Assembly (NCBI RefSeq): GCF_001625215.2
Contig: NC_030382.2
Span: 31,668,610-31,732,609, forward strand
DNA from: Daucus carota subsp. sativus
Lineage: Eukaryota > Streptophyta > Magnoliopsida > Apiales > Apiaceae
DNA: 64,000 bases
Direction: 5' to 3'
Shown here: positions 1 to 10,500 of the stretch, piece by piece
Position numbering within the stretch: position 1 is the stretch's first letter
Layout: every line of letters starts with the position of its first letter
The notes under the pieces: generated by a model
Databases searched by the model: none
Told to the model about the DNA's origin: nothing
What the model saw: only the letters and a program-made list of their open reading frames with translations
Translations under genes and position numbers: made by a program

Positions 1-480
1 GTATTATAAAATTATTTATTTTACGATGATTTCAAGTCTTAGTTGTATCCACCAGGCCAAGTAACGGATGCTTCAAAGTTGAAATCGGAATTTTAATTCC
101 TCCTCACAATCTTCAAATTTAAATATTAAACAATGAATTAACATTGTACTTCCTTGTTGTGTTTGACTCTTACGGTTTGACCAGAAGAGGCCGCAGATTG
201 ACTTTGATTACAATATAATTTGAACTGATACATGGATTTGAAGCCGTAGGTAAGCAACGATGTAAAGGATCAATATATCAGAGAAAATTTAAAATTTAGT
301 TGAAGACGATGATGGATGATGATTCTGCTACGTATGAAGCTGTAATACCTACGTATGGTCTTACATTTCTATTTAGAGTGAGAAACTTGATTTGTAATTA
401 TAAATTTAAGTACATGATGTTAGTGATATCCCGATAGAGTACAAGTTATATTCTTGCAATTTGCAAGAACATGGATTGGT
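1..480. other. AT-rich spacer, nothing recognised
   Basis: No open frame, splice-linked coding segment or repeat end could be recognised here. It may belong to a gene lying left of the window, but nothing visible supports that. Confidence 0.4.
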
Positions 481-488
481 ATCATTAA

Positions 489-737
489 CAGAGAAAATTA
501 TTGGGAAATCTACAAAACTACCTACCTTTTCTTTTATTGTTTTCAAAAATACTACCTTCCAGAATTATTTTTAAAAATACCTTTTCATAAAAAAAAAAAT
601 TCAAAAATACTGTTTGCAACTTTGGCAACCTCATTTGCAACTACAGGCGGCGCCAGCCGTGTTGCAACTTCATATGCAGCTGAATTCCTGATTTCAAGTT
701 CCAGTTTTCAAATGTCATTTTCGACCTCATTTTCGGA

Positions 738-797
<60 letters not shown>

Positions 798-1442
798 GCA
801 TATGGTTGTATTCAGTTGCATATGGTTGCATTCAGTTGATTCTATTGTAATCTAATGGCCCCGCCAGGGGCACACCATACATCTGTTATTACTTACAGTT
901 TTCAGTTGAATTTAGTTGCAACTGAGGTTGCAAATGAAGTTGCAAAAGTTGCAACTGCAGTTGCAACCTCATTTGCAACTTTTGCAACCTCATTTACAAC
1001 TATATATAGTTTTCAGTTGCATTTAGTTGCAACTGAGGTTGCAAATGAAGTTGCAACTGCAGTTGCAAAAGTTGCAACTTCATTTGCAACCTCATTTGCA
1101 ACTTTTGCAACCTTATTTGCAACTTTTGCAACTTACAGTTTTCAGTTGAACTAGTTGCAATTGCAGTTGCAACAGTTGCAACTTTCCATTTTTATTTGCA
1201 ACTTTTGCAACCTCATTTGCAACTTTTGCAAACTCATTTGCAACTTTTGCAAACTCATTTGCAACTTTTACGGCTGCGCCGCCCAAGGTTGCAAATGAGG
1301 TTGCAAAAGTTGCAAATCGTATTTTTGAAAAAAAAAATTATGAAAAGGTATTTTTAAAAACAATGAAAAAGATGGTAGTATTTTTAAAAAAATAATTTTA
1401 CAGATGGATATTTTTAAAAAGATCTCAAAATTATTCCCTAAA
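489..1442. mobile_element. Foldback (long inverted repeat) element with TTGCAA array
   Basis: The two ends are long imperfect inverted repeats. The left arm (about 489-690) reads AAAAATACTACC, AAAAATACC, CATAAAAA, TTCAAAAATAC, then TTGCAAC motifs and the GC-rich box GGCGGCGCCAGCCGT. The right arm (about 1265-1442) carries the same blocks in the same order on the other strand, including GGCGGCGCAGCCGT. Between them lie about thirty TTGCAA palindromes in both strand senses, interrupted by a (TA)n tract at 741-794. There is no coding capacity: the frames across it are translations of the repeat. Long arms without an obvious gene fit a Mutator-like or foldback non-autonomous element. No clear target duplication was found, so the family is open and the outer limits are approximate. 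Confidence 0.6.
741..794. repeat. (TA)n microsatellite
   Basis: An uninterrupted AT/TA tract of about 54 bases inside the TTGCAA foldback element. Confidence 0.95.
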
Positions 1443-1846
1443 TAATCCCAGTCTTTTATTGGTTTTATAGTTCAATAAATAGATTATTTGGTCCACAAAC
1501 TCTACACTAAAATAAGTACTAAACAAAAATCAATTCTATAATACAAATATAATAAATATCTCAATTGTTTATACACATGTATCATAAAGTGGATTAGTTG
1601 AAAATTATTAGTATTATTATTAATAAACTTTAACAAATTTAATAACATCTCAAGAATGGGCTCTCAATCACCTATTATTAAGAAAAAAATTCAAAAAAAA
1701 AATCAATCGCAGTCGGACTTATTCTTGTCCATTATTAAAAACTTTCTTCGGAGTTTAAACAATTCATGATCGAGCTCGTACTTACCCATTGCATACAGTT
1801 TTTTGCCTTTCCCGATTGAGACTCTGTTGTTGTAAAAATACTAGGC

Positions 1847-2402
1847 CTGGCAATTTGACACGTAACACGCTAACACGAAACGACACGAAAAAAATGGATA
1901 CGGGTTTTGATTTTCGATATACGAAACACGAAAGTACATGAACACGAAATTACACGATAGATTTCGTGTCGGATATGGGTTTTCATTTGGGGTACACGAA
2001 AGTACACGAAATATTTGTAGATCATATTTATTATATATATGTAATGATATATTAAATATATAATTGAGTATAAAGTATGTATGTGTGGATATATATTGTA
2101 GATACATTAACAAATTTATAAAGAATTGTATACAAGTATAATATATATCATTCACATTTAATAAATTTATAAAGAAAAATATATATTAAATCCATTTTTT
2201 GATTAAAAAATATATTAATATTTTTATATATAATATACACGAAAAGTACACGAAATATACACGAAACGATTCGAAACGGATACGGGTTTCAAATTATGTA
2301 CACGAAATTAATAACGGACGGATACGGGTTTCACCTTCGAGTACACGAAACACGAAAATACACGAAACGAAAGTATACGAAACAAAACGATTGCCACCCC
2401 TA
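1847..2402. mobile_element. MITE-like element with ACACGAAA repeats
   Basis: The ends are short inverted repeats: CTAGGCCTGGCAAT on the left, and on the right the reverse complement TAGGGGTGGCAATC. The interior is a degenerate array of ACACGAAA, GGATACGGGTTT and CGAAACG words, running inward from both ends with an AT-rich middle (2020-2250). Similar A/T-rich sequence (AAAATA, AAAAATAC) flanks both ends and may be a target duplication. There is no coding sequence. This is a recurrent type of plant dispersed repeat; its superfamily cannot be assigned from this copy. Confidence 0.55.
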
Positions 2403-4840
2403 AAAAATACACCTCCAACCCATTTTCATGATTGCACCTCGTGCTTGGAACAAACATTACAATTTTTGGAATCATCATATTGTCCTCAAAATCCAACCTG
2501 CATGTATCAATCCCTACTACATTCAAGTAGGTATTATTCTTCATGAATATTTAGTTGCTCAACCTTCTTCATTTCTTGATACTCGATCAAATTATTCTTG
2601 GTCGGTTGCACCAGAGTCGATCTACCATCCATCAATGTCTATAGTAACATGACAATCATTGCACTCAATAACTCCCACAAACTCTTATTTATTTGTACAT
2701 TTATCTTCTTGGTATTATCACCGTTTGCTTCTTGATTCTTAGAACACTCATTTTAAATTGCTCGTACTTTACACAAGTGGAGCAACTTCCGAGGGAAATT
2801 TTTTCTTTTGTTGGTGAGCCTACTTAAAAGTTCTTCCTCTTAAAGGACCAACTTTTCCTTGCTGCTTGTTTTGATAACTTGCTTTGAATTTTTTTTGAAC
2901 TAAGTTGAGCTTCTCTTTTTTATTCATCAAATCATGTTCCTTAGTTAAAGCCGTTGAAGTTGAGTTGCGTTTTTGATGGTTCAATTCAACTTTAGAATGA
3001 TTGCATTCATGTTTAGTGAGCTCGACAAACCAAGAGAGTATAACCTTCTCTTGTTAAATAAATAAATTTGTCCATAATTTTGGGTGTGCTCTGGATGAGT
3101 GTCATATTCCTCAAGGACTTCCAGATTGTTGCCTACAAAATAATACAATAAGCTACTTTCTGATGATAAATATGGATCACAGAGCGCGTTTTGAAGATCG
3201 CGTGGCTTGTATCGACAGTTTTTAACTATCAAGGTCATGTACTAATAAAAATTTTCATGTCTTTATGAATAAATCTCTTCATATTTTCGCAGTTCAATGA
3301 TCATAACTAAACTCTTAAGTCATCTTTTATTGCAAATTGGGCTTTTCCCTCTAACTTAAATATGTTTTAGTTTTAATTTTTTTGGAAAGATTTCTCGATC
3401 AATATCAATCGGAAAGGTTTCTCAATCTAAGGCACTCAAAAAGATGTCATGATTCAAGTCATCAATGAGATTTCAATAAATATAAACTCTGTCAACAAAA
3501 CAGGTATCTTTGATTTAATACAAGAGGGACAAAAAAACAAGACACTTATCTTTAAAATGCATTGATCTATCTTTCAACTCAAATATAAATCTCTTTTCCT
3601 CCAAACTTTTGCCATTAAAATCTAGTCCCTATAATTTTAGACCTGTAATATAATGACATATTTTATAACTCGTCATTTTTTTCTATTTATCAGTTTTTCA
3701 ATAAAACCTGAATCCAATTTTTTTGGGTTAGATCTTATTGAGTACCTTGTTATCATGGTGTTAGTCGTGCTCCTTTTTTTTTTAGGATGTTAGTTTGTTG
3801 TGTTTTAATATTTTTGGGTGTACTCGTACGTGTAGTCCCAGTTATTTTTCTGAGAAGGATTTATATGATATTTTGAGAGATGTATAAAACTCGCATCAAT
3901 TTTGAGACCGTGATAGATATCGCAAGAGCCGTGACATATATCGCAAAAGCTCACATTCCACAACAAAAAATTGTTCATAGTTGGGAGCATTTGTTGCTCC
4001 AATATTGATTAATGTAATTGATAGTTCTGAATATTGGGATATCGAAGGTGCTTATGTGAATATCAATTGTGATGCTAATAATTTCATAGTTGATGTATGT
4101 TGTGTTGCTCGACATATCATTGTAATACTTTTTTGGTTAAACAATTTAAATATTCTATGTTTTAAGCAATATGAAAACAGAACGACTATAGTTTGTTTTT
4201 TATTTCACAATCACATAAAAGTTGACAATAGAGGAGTTTGTCCAGACTGAATTTCAATATATATTTTGTTAAGCGTTTTGTCTAAATAAAATCATTTGTT
4301 TGTCAAAAAAATCTAATCCAAATAATTTTAGGGCCCTAACAAATATTGACATATTTTGTAAGTTTTAAATTCCTCACACTCGTTACATTCCGCATGGTTT
4401 GGTTTGTCGGTACATGAGTTCTCTGTTGTTTTTGTTTTTTGGTAGTTAGGCTCGTGGTTGGTCGGGACTGGTTGATGAGTTGTTAATTATTAAGGCATTC
4501 TATCTTCTAAGCTGATCAACGAAATTAATAATTCTACGATACAATTCGAGGCCTAAGCTTGGTTCGATAAGTTTGATTGGAACTCGATCGAAGTTTTCAT
4601 TTTTGAACTTCATACGTAATGATTTAATATATTTAACCCTCTGAATATGGAATTATATATTTCATATATGAAATTTAGTTTGATCGAGTTTTAGAATTGT
4701 GTGGCATAAAAATTGAATAGGCGATGAGAAGGCAGCGTGTGCATGCAAAGAGTCGCAAAAATAAAAGGTGAAGAGAAATGGGTAACATGTAATTGAATAG
4801 TCTGATGATTTGGACATGTCATTTTACCTTTATATTCTTT
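2403..4840. other. Intergenic spacer, unrecognised decayed sequence
   Basis: Only short open frames with no recognisable domain are seen. A stretch around 3980-4250 could be a decayed retroelement tail, because it ends near a TTTGTCTAAATAAAATC-like A-rich 3' sequence, but no reverse transcriptase or RNase H motif can be shown. The right end probably holds the promoter and 5' leader of the LOL gene. Confidence 0.3.
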
Positions 4841-5125
4841 TTCCTTGTCAAAAGAAGAAAATGATGGCCTTTTTGACATGTCTAATGGTAAAAATCAGCT
4901 CCAACACCCTTTATGTATTTATAAGTTGATGTGTTCCCTTCAAACTTGCAATCCTCCTCATCCAGCACTACAAACACTTGTTCCCATTCAACCTGAAAAC
5001 TGCAAGCTATGTCCCTCAGTTAAGTTTGATTAGGAGAACATTATAGTTGAGTAGTGGTGGTCAGTACAGATTTTGTGTTGAGCTTGGAGGTCTTCGTAAA
5101 GGTGTCGAATCGAATCGAAAGCAGA

Positions 5126-6169
5126 ATGCCAGTCCCTCTTGCTCCCTACCCTTTGCCTCCAGTGCCTTTTGCAGGCCCTGTAAATGGTAGTCTCCTGATT
5201 TTCCCAAACTTGTTTACAATAACTGTGTGAGAATATAAGTGTTTGTAACAATATTAGTGTTTTGATCAGGTTCACAGAGTCAGCTTGTGTGTTCAGGGTG
5301 TGTAAACCTATTAGTCTATCCAGTTGGGGCAACCTCAGTATGTTGTGCTGTTTGCAAAGCAGTCACAGCTGTGCCACCTCCAGGTACATCACTCACATCT
5401 CTTCTTTTTATTTATTCAATAATACCATCCGCGACTTGTTATTTATTTCTCCGATGATTGAGACAAATCTGGCAACTCAACAGGCACGGAAATGGCTCAG
5501 TTGGTGTGTGGACGTTGCCACACTCTACTGATGTACATTCGTGGCGCAACCAGTGTGAAATGTTCATGCTGTCACACTGTCAACTTGGCCATGGAAGGTA
5601 AAAACCTCGTTATCTCATCATAACCATGATGTGAATAATATGCGCAAGCATGCTAATTAACTCTTGAGATTATATTGTGGTTACTCAGCTAATCAAGTAG
5701 CACAAGTGAATTGCGGAAATTGTCAAATGTTGTTGATGTATCAGTACGGAGCACGGTCTGTCAAATGTGCAGTTTGCCAATTTGTGACTTCAGTTGGGGT
5801 GAGTATCGAGTTTTTATCTTCACTCTTCGGTGATCAGATTGATAAGTTAGTGTCACAATGAGATGAACAAAATTTTCATATAGACAACACAAAACAGCTA
5901 GGCTTCATATCATGTTGTTGCTTAACCAGAAGTAGGAGACGCTAAAAGTGTAGGATACGTTTATTCAGCTCTGCTAACAACTATGTTACTCAGACTCGTT
6001 TACAGAGTGTCGGACATGACATACCCCCAATGTCGGATTAAAAATATTTAAAATTTGTTTAGCACCAAATACTTGTCGGCGTTGAGGTCTTCTTAAGCTA
6101 ACACCTTAAGGTTTTCTTGGAATCATACAGGTACCAAGGAGCACTATGGAGCAGAAACCCCACAGCTAA
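5126..6169 (+). CDS. LOL1: LSD1-type zinc-finger protein (LOL1-like)
   Basis: Five exons give 145 aa: 5126-5186, 5270-5383, 5484-5597, 5689-5798 and 6131-6169. All junctions are GT-AG and in phase. The protein opens with a Pro-rich leader ([12 protein letters not shown]) and carries three LSD1-type C2C2 fingers, each of the form CxxC-x14-CxxC: Cys 28/31/46/49, 67/70/85/88 and 105/108/123/126. Each finger contains a YxxGA(T/R)SV core. In Arabidopsis, LSD1 and LOL1 act as antagonistic regulators of cell death and superoxide-dependent signalling, binding proteins such as bZIPs and metacaspases; they are nuclear or cytosolic. The short tail ending STMEQKPHS resembles the LOL1 tail, which is why LOL1 is preferred over LSD1. 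The ATG was chosen because the leader matches the family. Exon 4/5 joining is the least certain junction. The gene converges on SNAPc4. Confidence 0.93.
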
Positions 6170-7559
6170 ATCAAGAACACTTGAAATCTTTAGTTAAAAC
6201 CATAGCAGTTCAACGCCCAGGCATGAAGAAAATAAATTTCTGTTGTTACATGTGTAGATATATCAGATTCCTTCGACATGAGTCGATTAATAAGAAGCAT
6301 GGCACTTGGCAGGTTGCTTGCTTGAAATGACTTGAGAATTAATGTATTCTGTTAAGCAAAAAGTTCATTTTGTCATACAGTGGGTGTGAATCTGTGGATT
6401 CTATACATGGTTGTGTCAAATTATGAATGTCCAATTCAGTTCACAGGAAATTTATGTGAAGAGAGACAACTCAAGTTTGGATAAACATATTCAAGAAAAT
6501 AACACATTGAGGCATATAGATAAGTACACAAGAAAATAATCAACTGGAAAGAATCCTGTGACTAAGCATCATTTGACTTCAACAATAAGCTAAGATGATA
6601 TTTATCTTCTTGTTTCAACAAGGTAGGATGATGATTTTTCCATAAAGACAAATCAGACCTAATCAAAAACACATAAAAGTTCATAAATGTCAAGTTCTCA
6701 AGATAAGGTTATCTGAAAATATCTCAACCAGTGTGTTTTTTCCACACAAATTAAGGTATATAAACAAACTCTTAAGGGATAAGATTACAAATTACTAGCA
6801 AGTTTTGTATTTGTGAAATTAAATAACTAGGACTCACTTCAGGAACACACTTGCCTTTTACCTCACATAATCCTCTTCCTGTCTAACTAATAAGATGCAC
6901 ATTCCCTAAGGTCTCTGGTCTATGGTATGAATATGGTAAAACATATATATCTAATATGTACAAGTTAGACATCTAGTCCAGCCTAGTCCAGTGACGGAGA
7001 ATGAAGAGATATACACAAGCAACACTTATCTCTAGTGCAAAACCATACTAATCACCCAAATGGTAAACACAAACCTGCAGAATCAAGTTGAAGTAGATTT
7101 TTTGAGTATGCAGACACATGCTACAGGCATCATAAAGACCAAGCCCTGGAACCTCGATTGACACCAACCCTTACACATACATGGATAGAAGAGGGTAGAT
7201 TTTTAGAATTTTCACAAATTAAAGCTAGAGAAAACAAATTTTAAATGTACATAGTTGTGCAGATATTTTCAAAGCCAGGCCTGTTGAGATGAAGCCTTCT
7301 TACAAGTATACAACAAACTTAAAACATATTTGAACTTGAGAATATTCTTGCAACTGCACACATGAAAAATTACTCTCAGTGCTTGCAAATTCCAGATATT
7401 ATGGGCCCTAGTAGATCTATTCCCGGGAATCATATGTTGCTAGTTGCTACCCTCACAAAAAGAGATAATTCCCTCGTAAATAAGGAAACTTAATCTTCCA
7501 CATCATCAATCAGAACCAATGTGAAGCAAAAATATAATCTCCATTCTGATTTATGGAAC
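6170..7559. other. Convergent intergenic region (3' ends of LOL1 and SNAPc4)
   Basis: About 1.4 kb lies between two tail-to-tail stop codons. It must hold both 3' untranslated regions. No further coding exon or mobile element was recognised. A short copy of the end of the SNAPc4 coding region (AACTTAATCTTCC) recurs about 70 bases downstream, near 7488. Confidence 0.5.
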
Positions 7560-10500
7560 TTAATCTTCCGCGTCAATACACTTCGGTAGAGGCTTTGAAG
7601 CTTTTATCGAAGACAATAAGATTTTTCGGGCTTTCCGTGACTGATTGATAAAGGCAGCGAGGGTCATGTCATCCTCATAATCTGCATTACGCCTTTGCTT
7701 CAAAGTTCTGCCTCTATGCCGTGACCGATTAACCACAACTTTTCTGGAAACAGTGAATGCCCTTAAATTCAAGTTATCCAAAATATCCGGTGTTGGGCAC
7801 CTAGGAGGTCTTTCATCATTGCTATCCCTGACAAAGGGCTCAGCAACATCACCATTTATTAGCATCCTCTCTGGACTACCTCTGGGTGATGGGGGACAAT
7901 CCTCAGAAATAGCTAAATATGCATGGTCACTCGAACATGTTTCAAGAGCATCACTCTTCTTGCTAACATCAATTCCATCAGTTCCTGTGTGTACTTGAGC
8001 TTCATTTACTTGTTCCATTAATTTATTTTTCTTGCGGATATGTTTCCTAGACTTTTTGTTCTTTGTAGCATCAACTTCGCTCAGGCTCCCTACTTCCTTA
8101 TTTGTAGTATCAACACATTCATTTTCACATGAAGATGGTTTACTTGTATGCTCTTTTACTCCTGTGGCAGCCTGCTGAGATGCGTCTGGCGTCCTACTGT
8201 ATATCAAAGTTAAACATCAAAAATGATACTTTTTAATAAAAAAACAATTTACACACAAGCTTTAGAAAATTGAAATAGTCACAACTTGTGGCAACAGTCT
8301 ATCGATGATATAATTTCCTGTCACTGTTGGTAAGGTGCAATAGTAAGTATCAATAAACCATCTTCAGTTTCTGTTTTCTCTCCATTTGCCTAACTTCCAT
8401 CCAGAGTGAGGTACTGTACTCTATTTTATTCAAGGCGAGAGCCAAGTGAGTCCTGAGGGTCTTTTGAGAGCCTAGATGTGCCTCATCAAATTGAGGTGCA
8501 TTATATACTGTGCCATTCATCACTAGGATTTTACTTAATAATTAAACTGTGAAGTTGTCCATTTAAACACTTATAAACTTGCTATCAATCTAAAGTTGAT
8601 ATATCGCAATAGGTATTCTCTTCAGTTCTTTCTTGTCCTTGAATAACGGTCCCATCAACATTATATTATCGTAATCACACATGAATACTTTAAAAAGTAT
8701 TTGCGAAGTCTGAAAGTTGAGATAATAACTGTACATAAGATGGTGTCCTTGGAACACCTTAAATATAGTAAATATATAAACAAACAAAGCCTTGCCATAT
8801 GATGTTTACCTTAATTTCTTTCTTTTACGCCCTGGAGCTTGCTTCCTAGCAGTATGTACATCATGAGCAGAGGACTTGGCAACACTGTTTACCTCTGACA
8901 GCTTTCCCTTAACAGAAGCTGTTTCCTGATCTTGTGTTGAGGACTTTTTAGCATTAAAACGTCGCTTTTTTCCATTTGTTAATCTCAAGACACTCTCACA
9001 GCTTCTTTCAGCATCAGCTTTGCGCTTTGCAGATCTTAGTTTAGCAACATAACTGAAGATTCAAAAGCACTTGAAGTCAAGCAGATGTATTGATATAATG
9101 ATAATCAATAAACTGTTAAATACCAAAAGGTTAATGACAACACGAGTTAAATAACTGCAGTACTAATGTGTAAGATAGGCAGCAAGTTTATGTTGAGTCC
9201 TATATAGAGAGGCTAAGAGTTCCTCTAGTAACAACTCAATACCTATAAGTAGCTATGTGTGTGTGTGTGTGTGTGCGCGCGCACATTCTGCAAAACCTCT
9301 TTTATCTTGTTATTAGCAGTAGTGGGAACCATATATACATACACTTTTGCAACACATTTCTTCTTCAGTCATCATTTATTCAAATCACATCATGACATTA
9401 ATCAAAAGAACAATCTAAACATAGGAAGGGCTGCAAACCCCTCCAAACCGGAAAATTTACTTGAACAATCAATACAGAAATTACTAATCAGGCATATAAA
9501 AGATGCAAATACTTTGCATATCATTACAGAACAGTAAGCAGGTCAACACACCTATTTGTGGATGACACGAGCTACCTTCTACGCAAAACAATTAACCATA
9601 CCAGAGGTTACTGTGACATGAAAGCTTCAAAGAAATGTTAATAGAAATATACCTTGATTTCTTCTCGCCTTTCCTGCAAGAGTCGGTCTTTCCAGTTTCA
9701 GTAACAGAATCTAATAGTTGTAGCTGGACAAAATCACTGGGCCCAAGGGCAGGTCTTCTTGCTTCCCTATCAACAAAATTTGATATTAAAGCCACCTTTT
9801 TTATTCTTGAAGCCGCTTGAAACCTAGGGACTTCATGTGGAAACAGAGTCTTCCATCTCCTGTTTACACACAGCAGAATGGATTTAAGAGAAGTCATAGT
9901 TTTCTCAAAACAAGACGGCTCAAGTTGCAAAGAGTTCACAGAAAACTCAAAAGCAAATATCCATTATATCTTACCTCAGGCACTGGTTATCAGTACGTTG
10001 AGATACATATGAAGCAATCTTATTCCAGGATGGCCCATGTTCTTCAAATGCTTCTTTCAACCTTAAATCTTCTTCTTCGGACCACTCATCCAGCTTGACT
10101 GAAGGATCCAAACAATTTTTCCATCTGTTCCGAAACAAGCATAGTCTTGAGTAACTTGATTTGACCGCAAAAAGCTTAATCTGATTAAAAAAATTACATA
10201 CCTCTCTCTACACTGAACATGATCCCGTCCAGGCACATATTGAGCTATATTTCTCCAGTTTTTTTCCCCGAAGAACATAACAGCAACTTTTAAGCGTTTA
10301 TCTTCATTTGGACTCCACTTCCCTTTCTTTTTCCTCATTGGATGAAGTGATTTTATCCACCTGTGAAGTGAGCACACAAAGCACATCATGAAGTGCTTAA
10401 ATTGTAAACAAGCAGCTATATAGATCAAATGACATCATTATTATCAACCCTATAGAAGATGGGTAAGTATATAGATACTTGCTTGGATAGATAGCCAGTC

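Noticed and set aside
741..794. Open frame ending in alternating Ile-Tyr residues
   Set aside because: It is the translation of a (TA)n microsatellite. The same artefact appears at about 22543, 23465 and 51016.
855..1154. Open frame with VATEVANEV/SFATFATSF repeats as a repetitive protein
   Set aside because: The repeats are the TTGCAA array read in one frame. They continue outside the frame on both strands, and there is no start context or splice support.
900..1320. CRISPR-like or satellite array
   Set aside because: Units are irregular, in both orientations and without distinct spacers. The flanking inverted arms show it is the interior of a foldback element in a plant genome.
3981..4250. 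Possible LINE RNase H fragment (VNINCDANN-like)
   Set aside because: Only a few residues resemble the motif, and no neighbouring reverse transcriptase residues could be found.
4550..4600. tRNA-like box B (GGTTCGATAAG)
   Set aside because: No cloverleaf or box A could be paired with it. No convincing tRNA or rRNA gene was found anywhere in the window.
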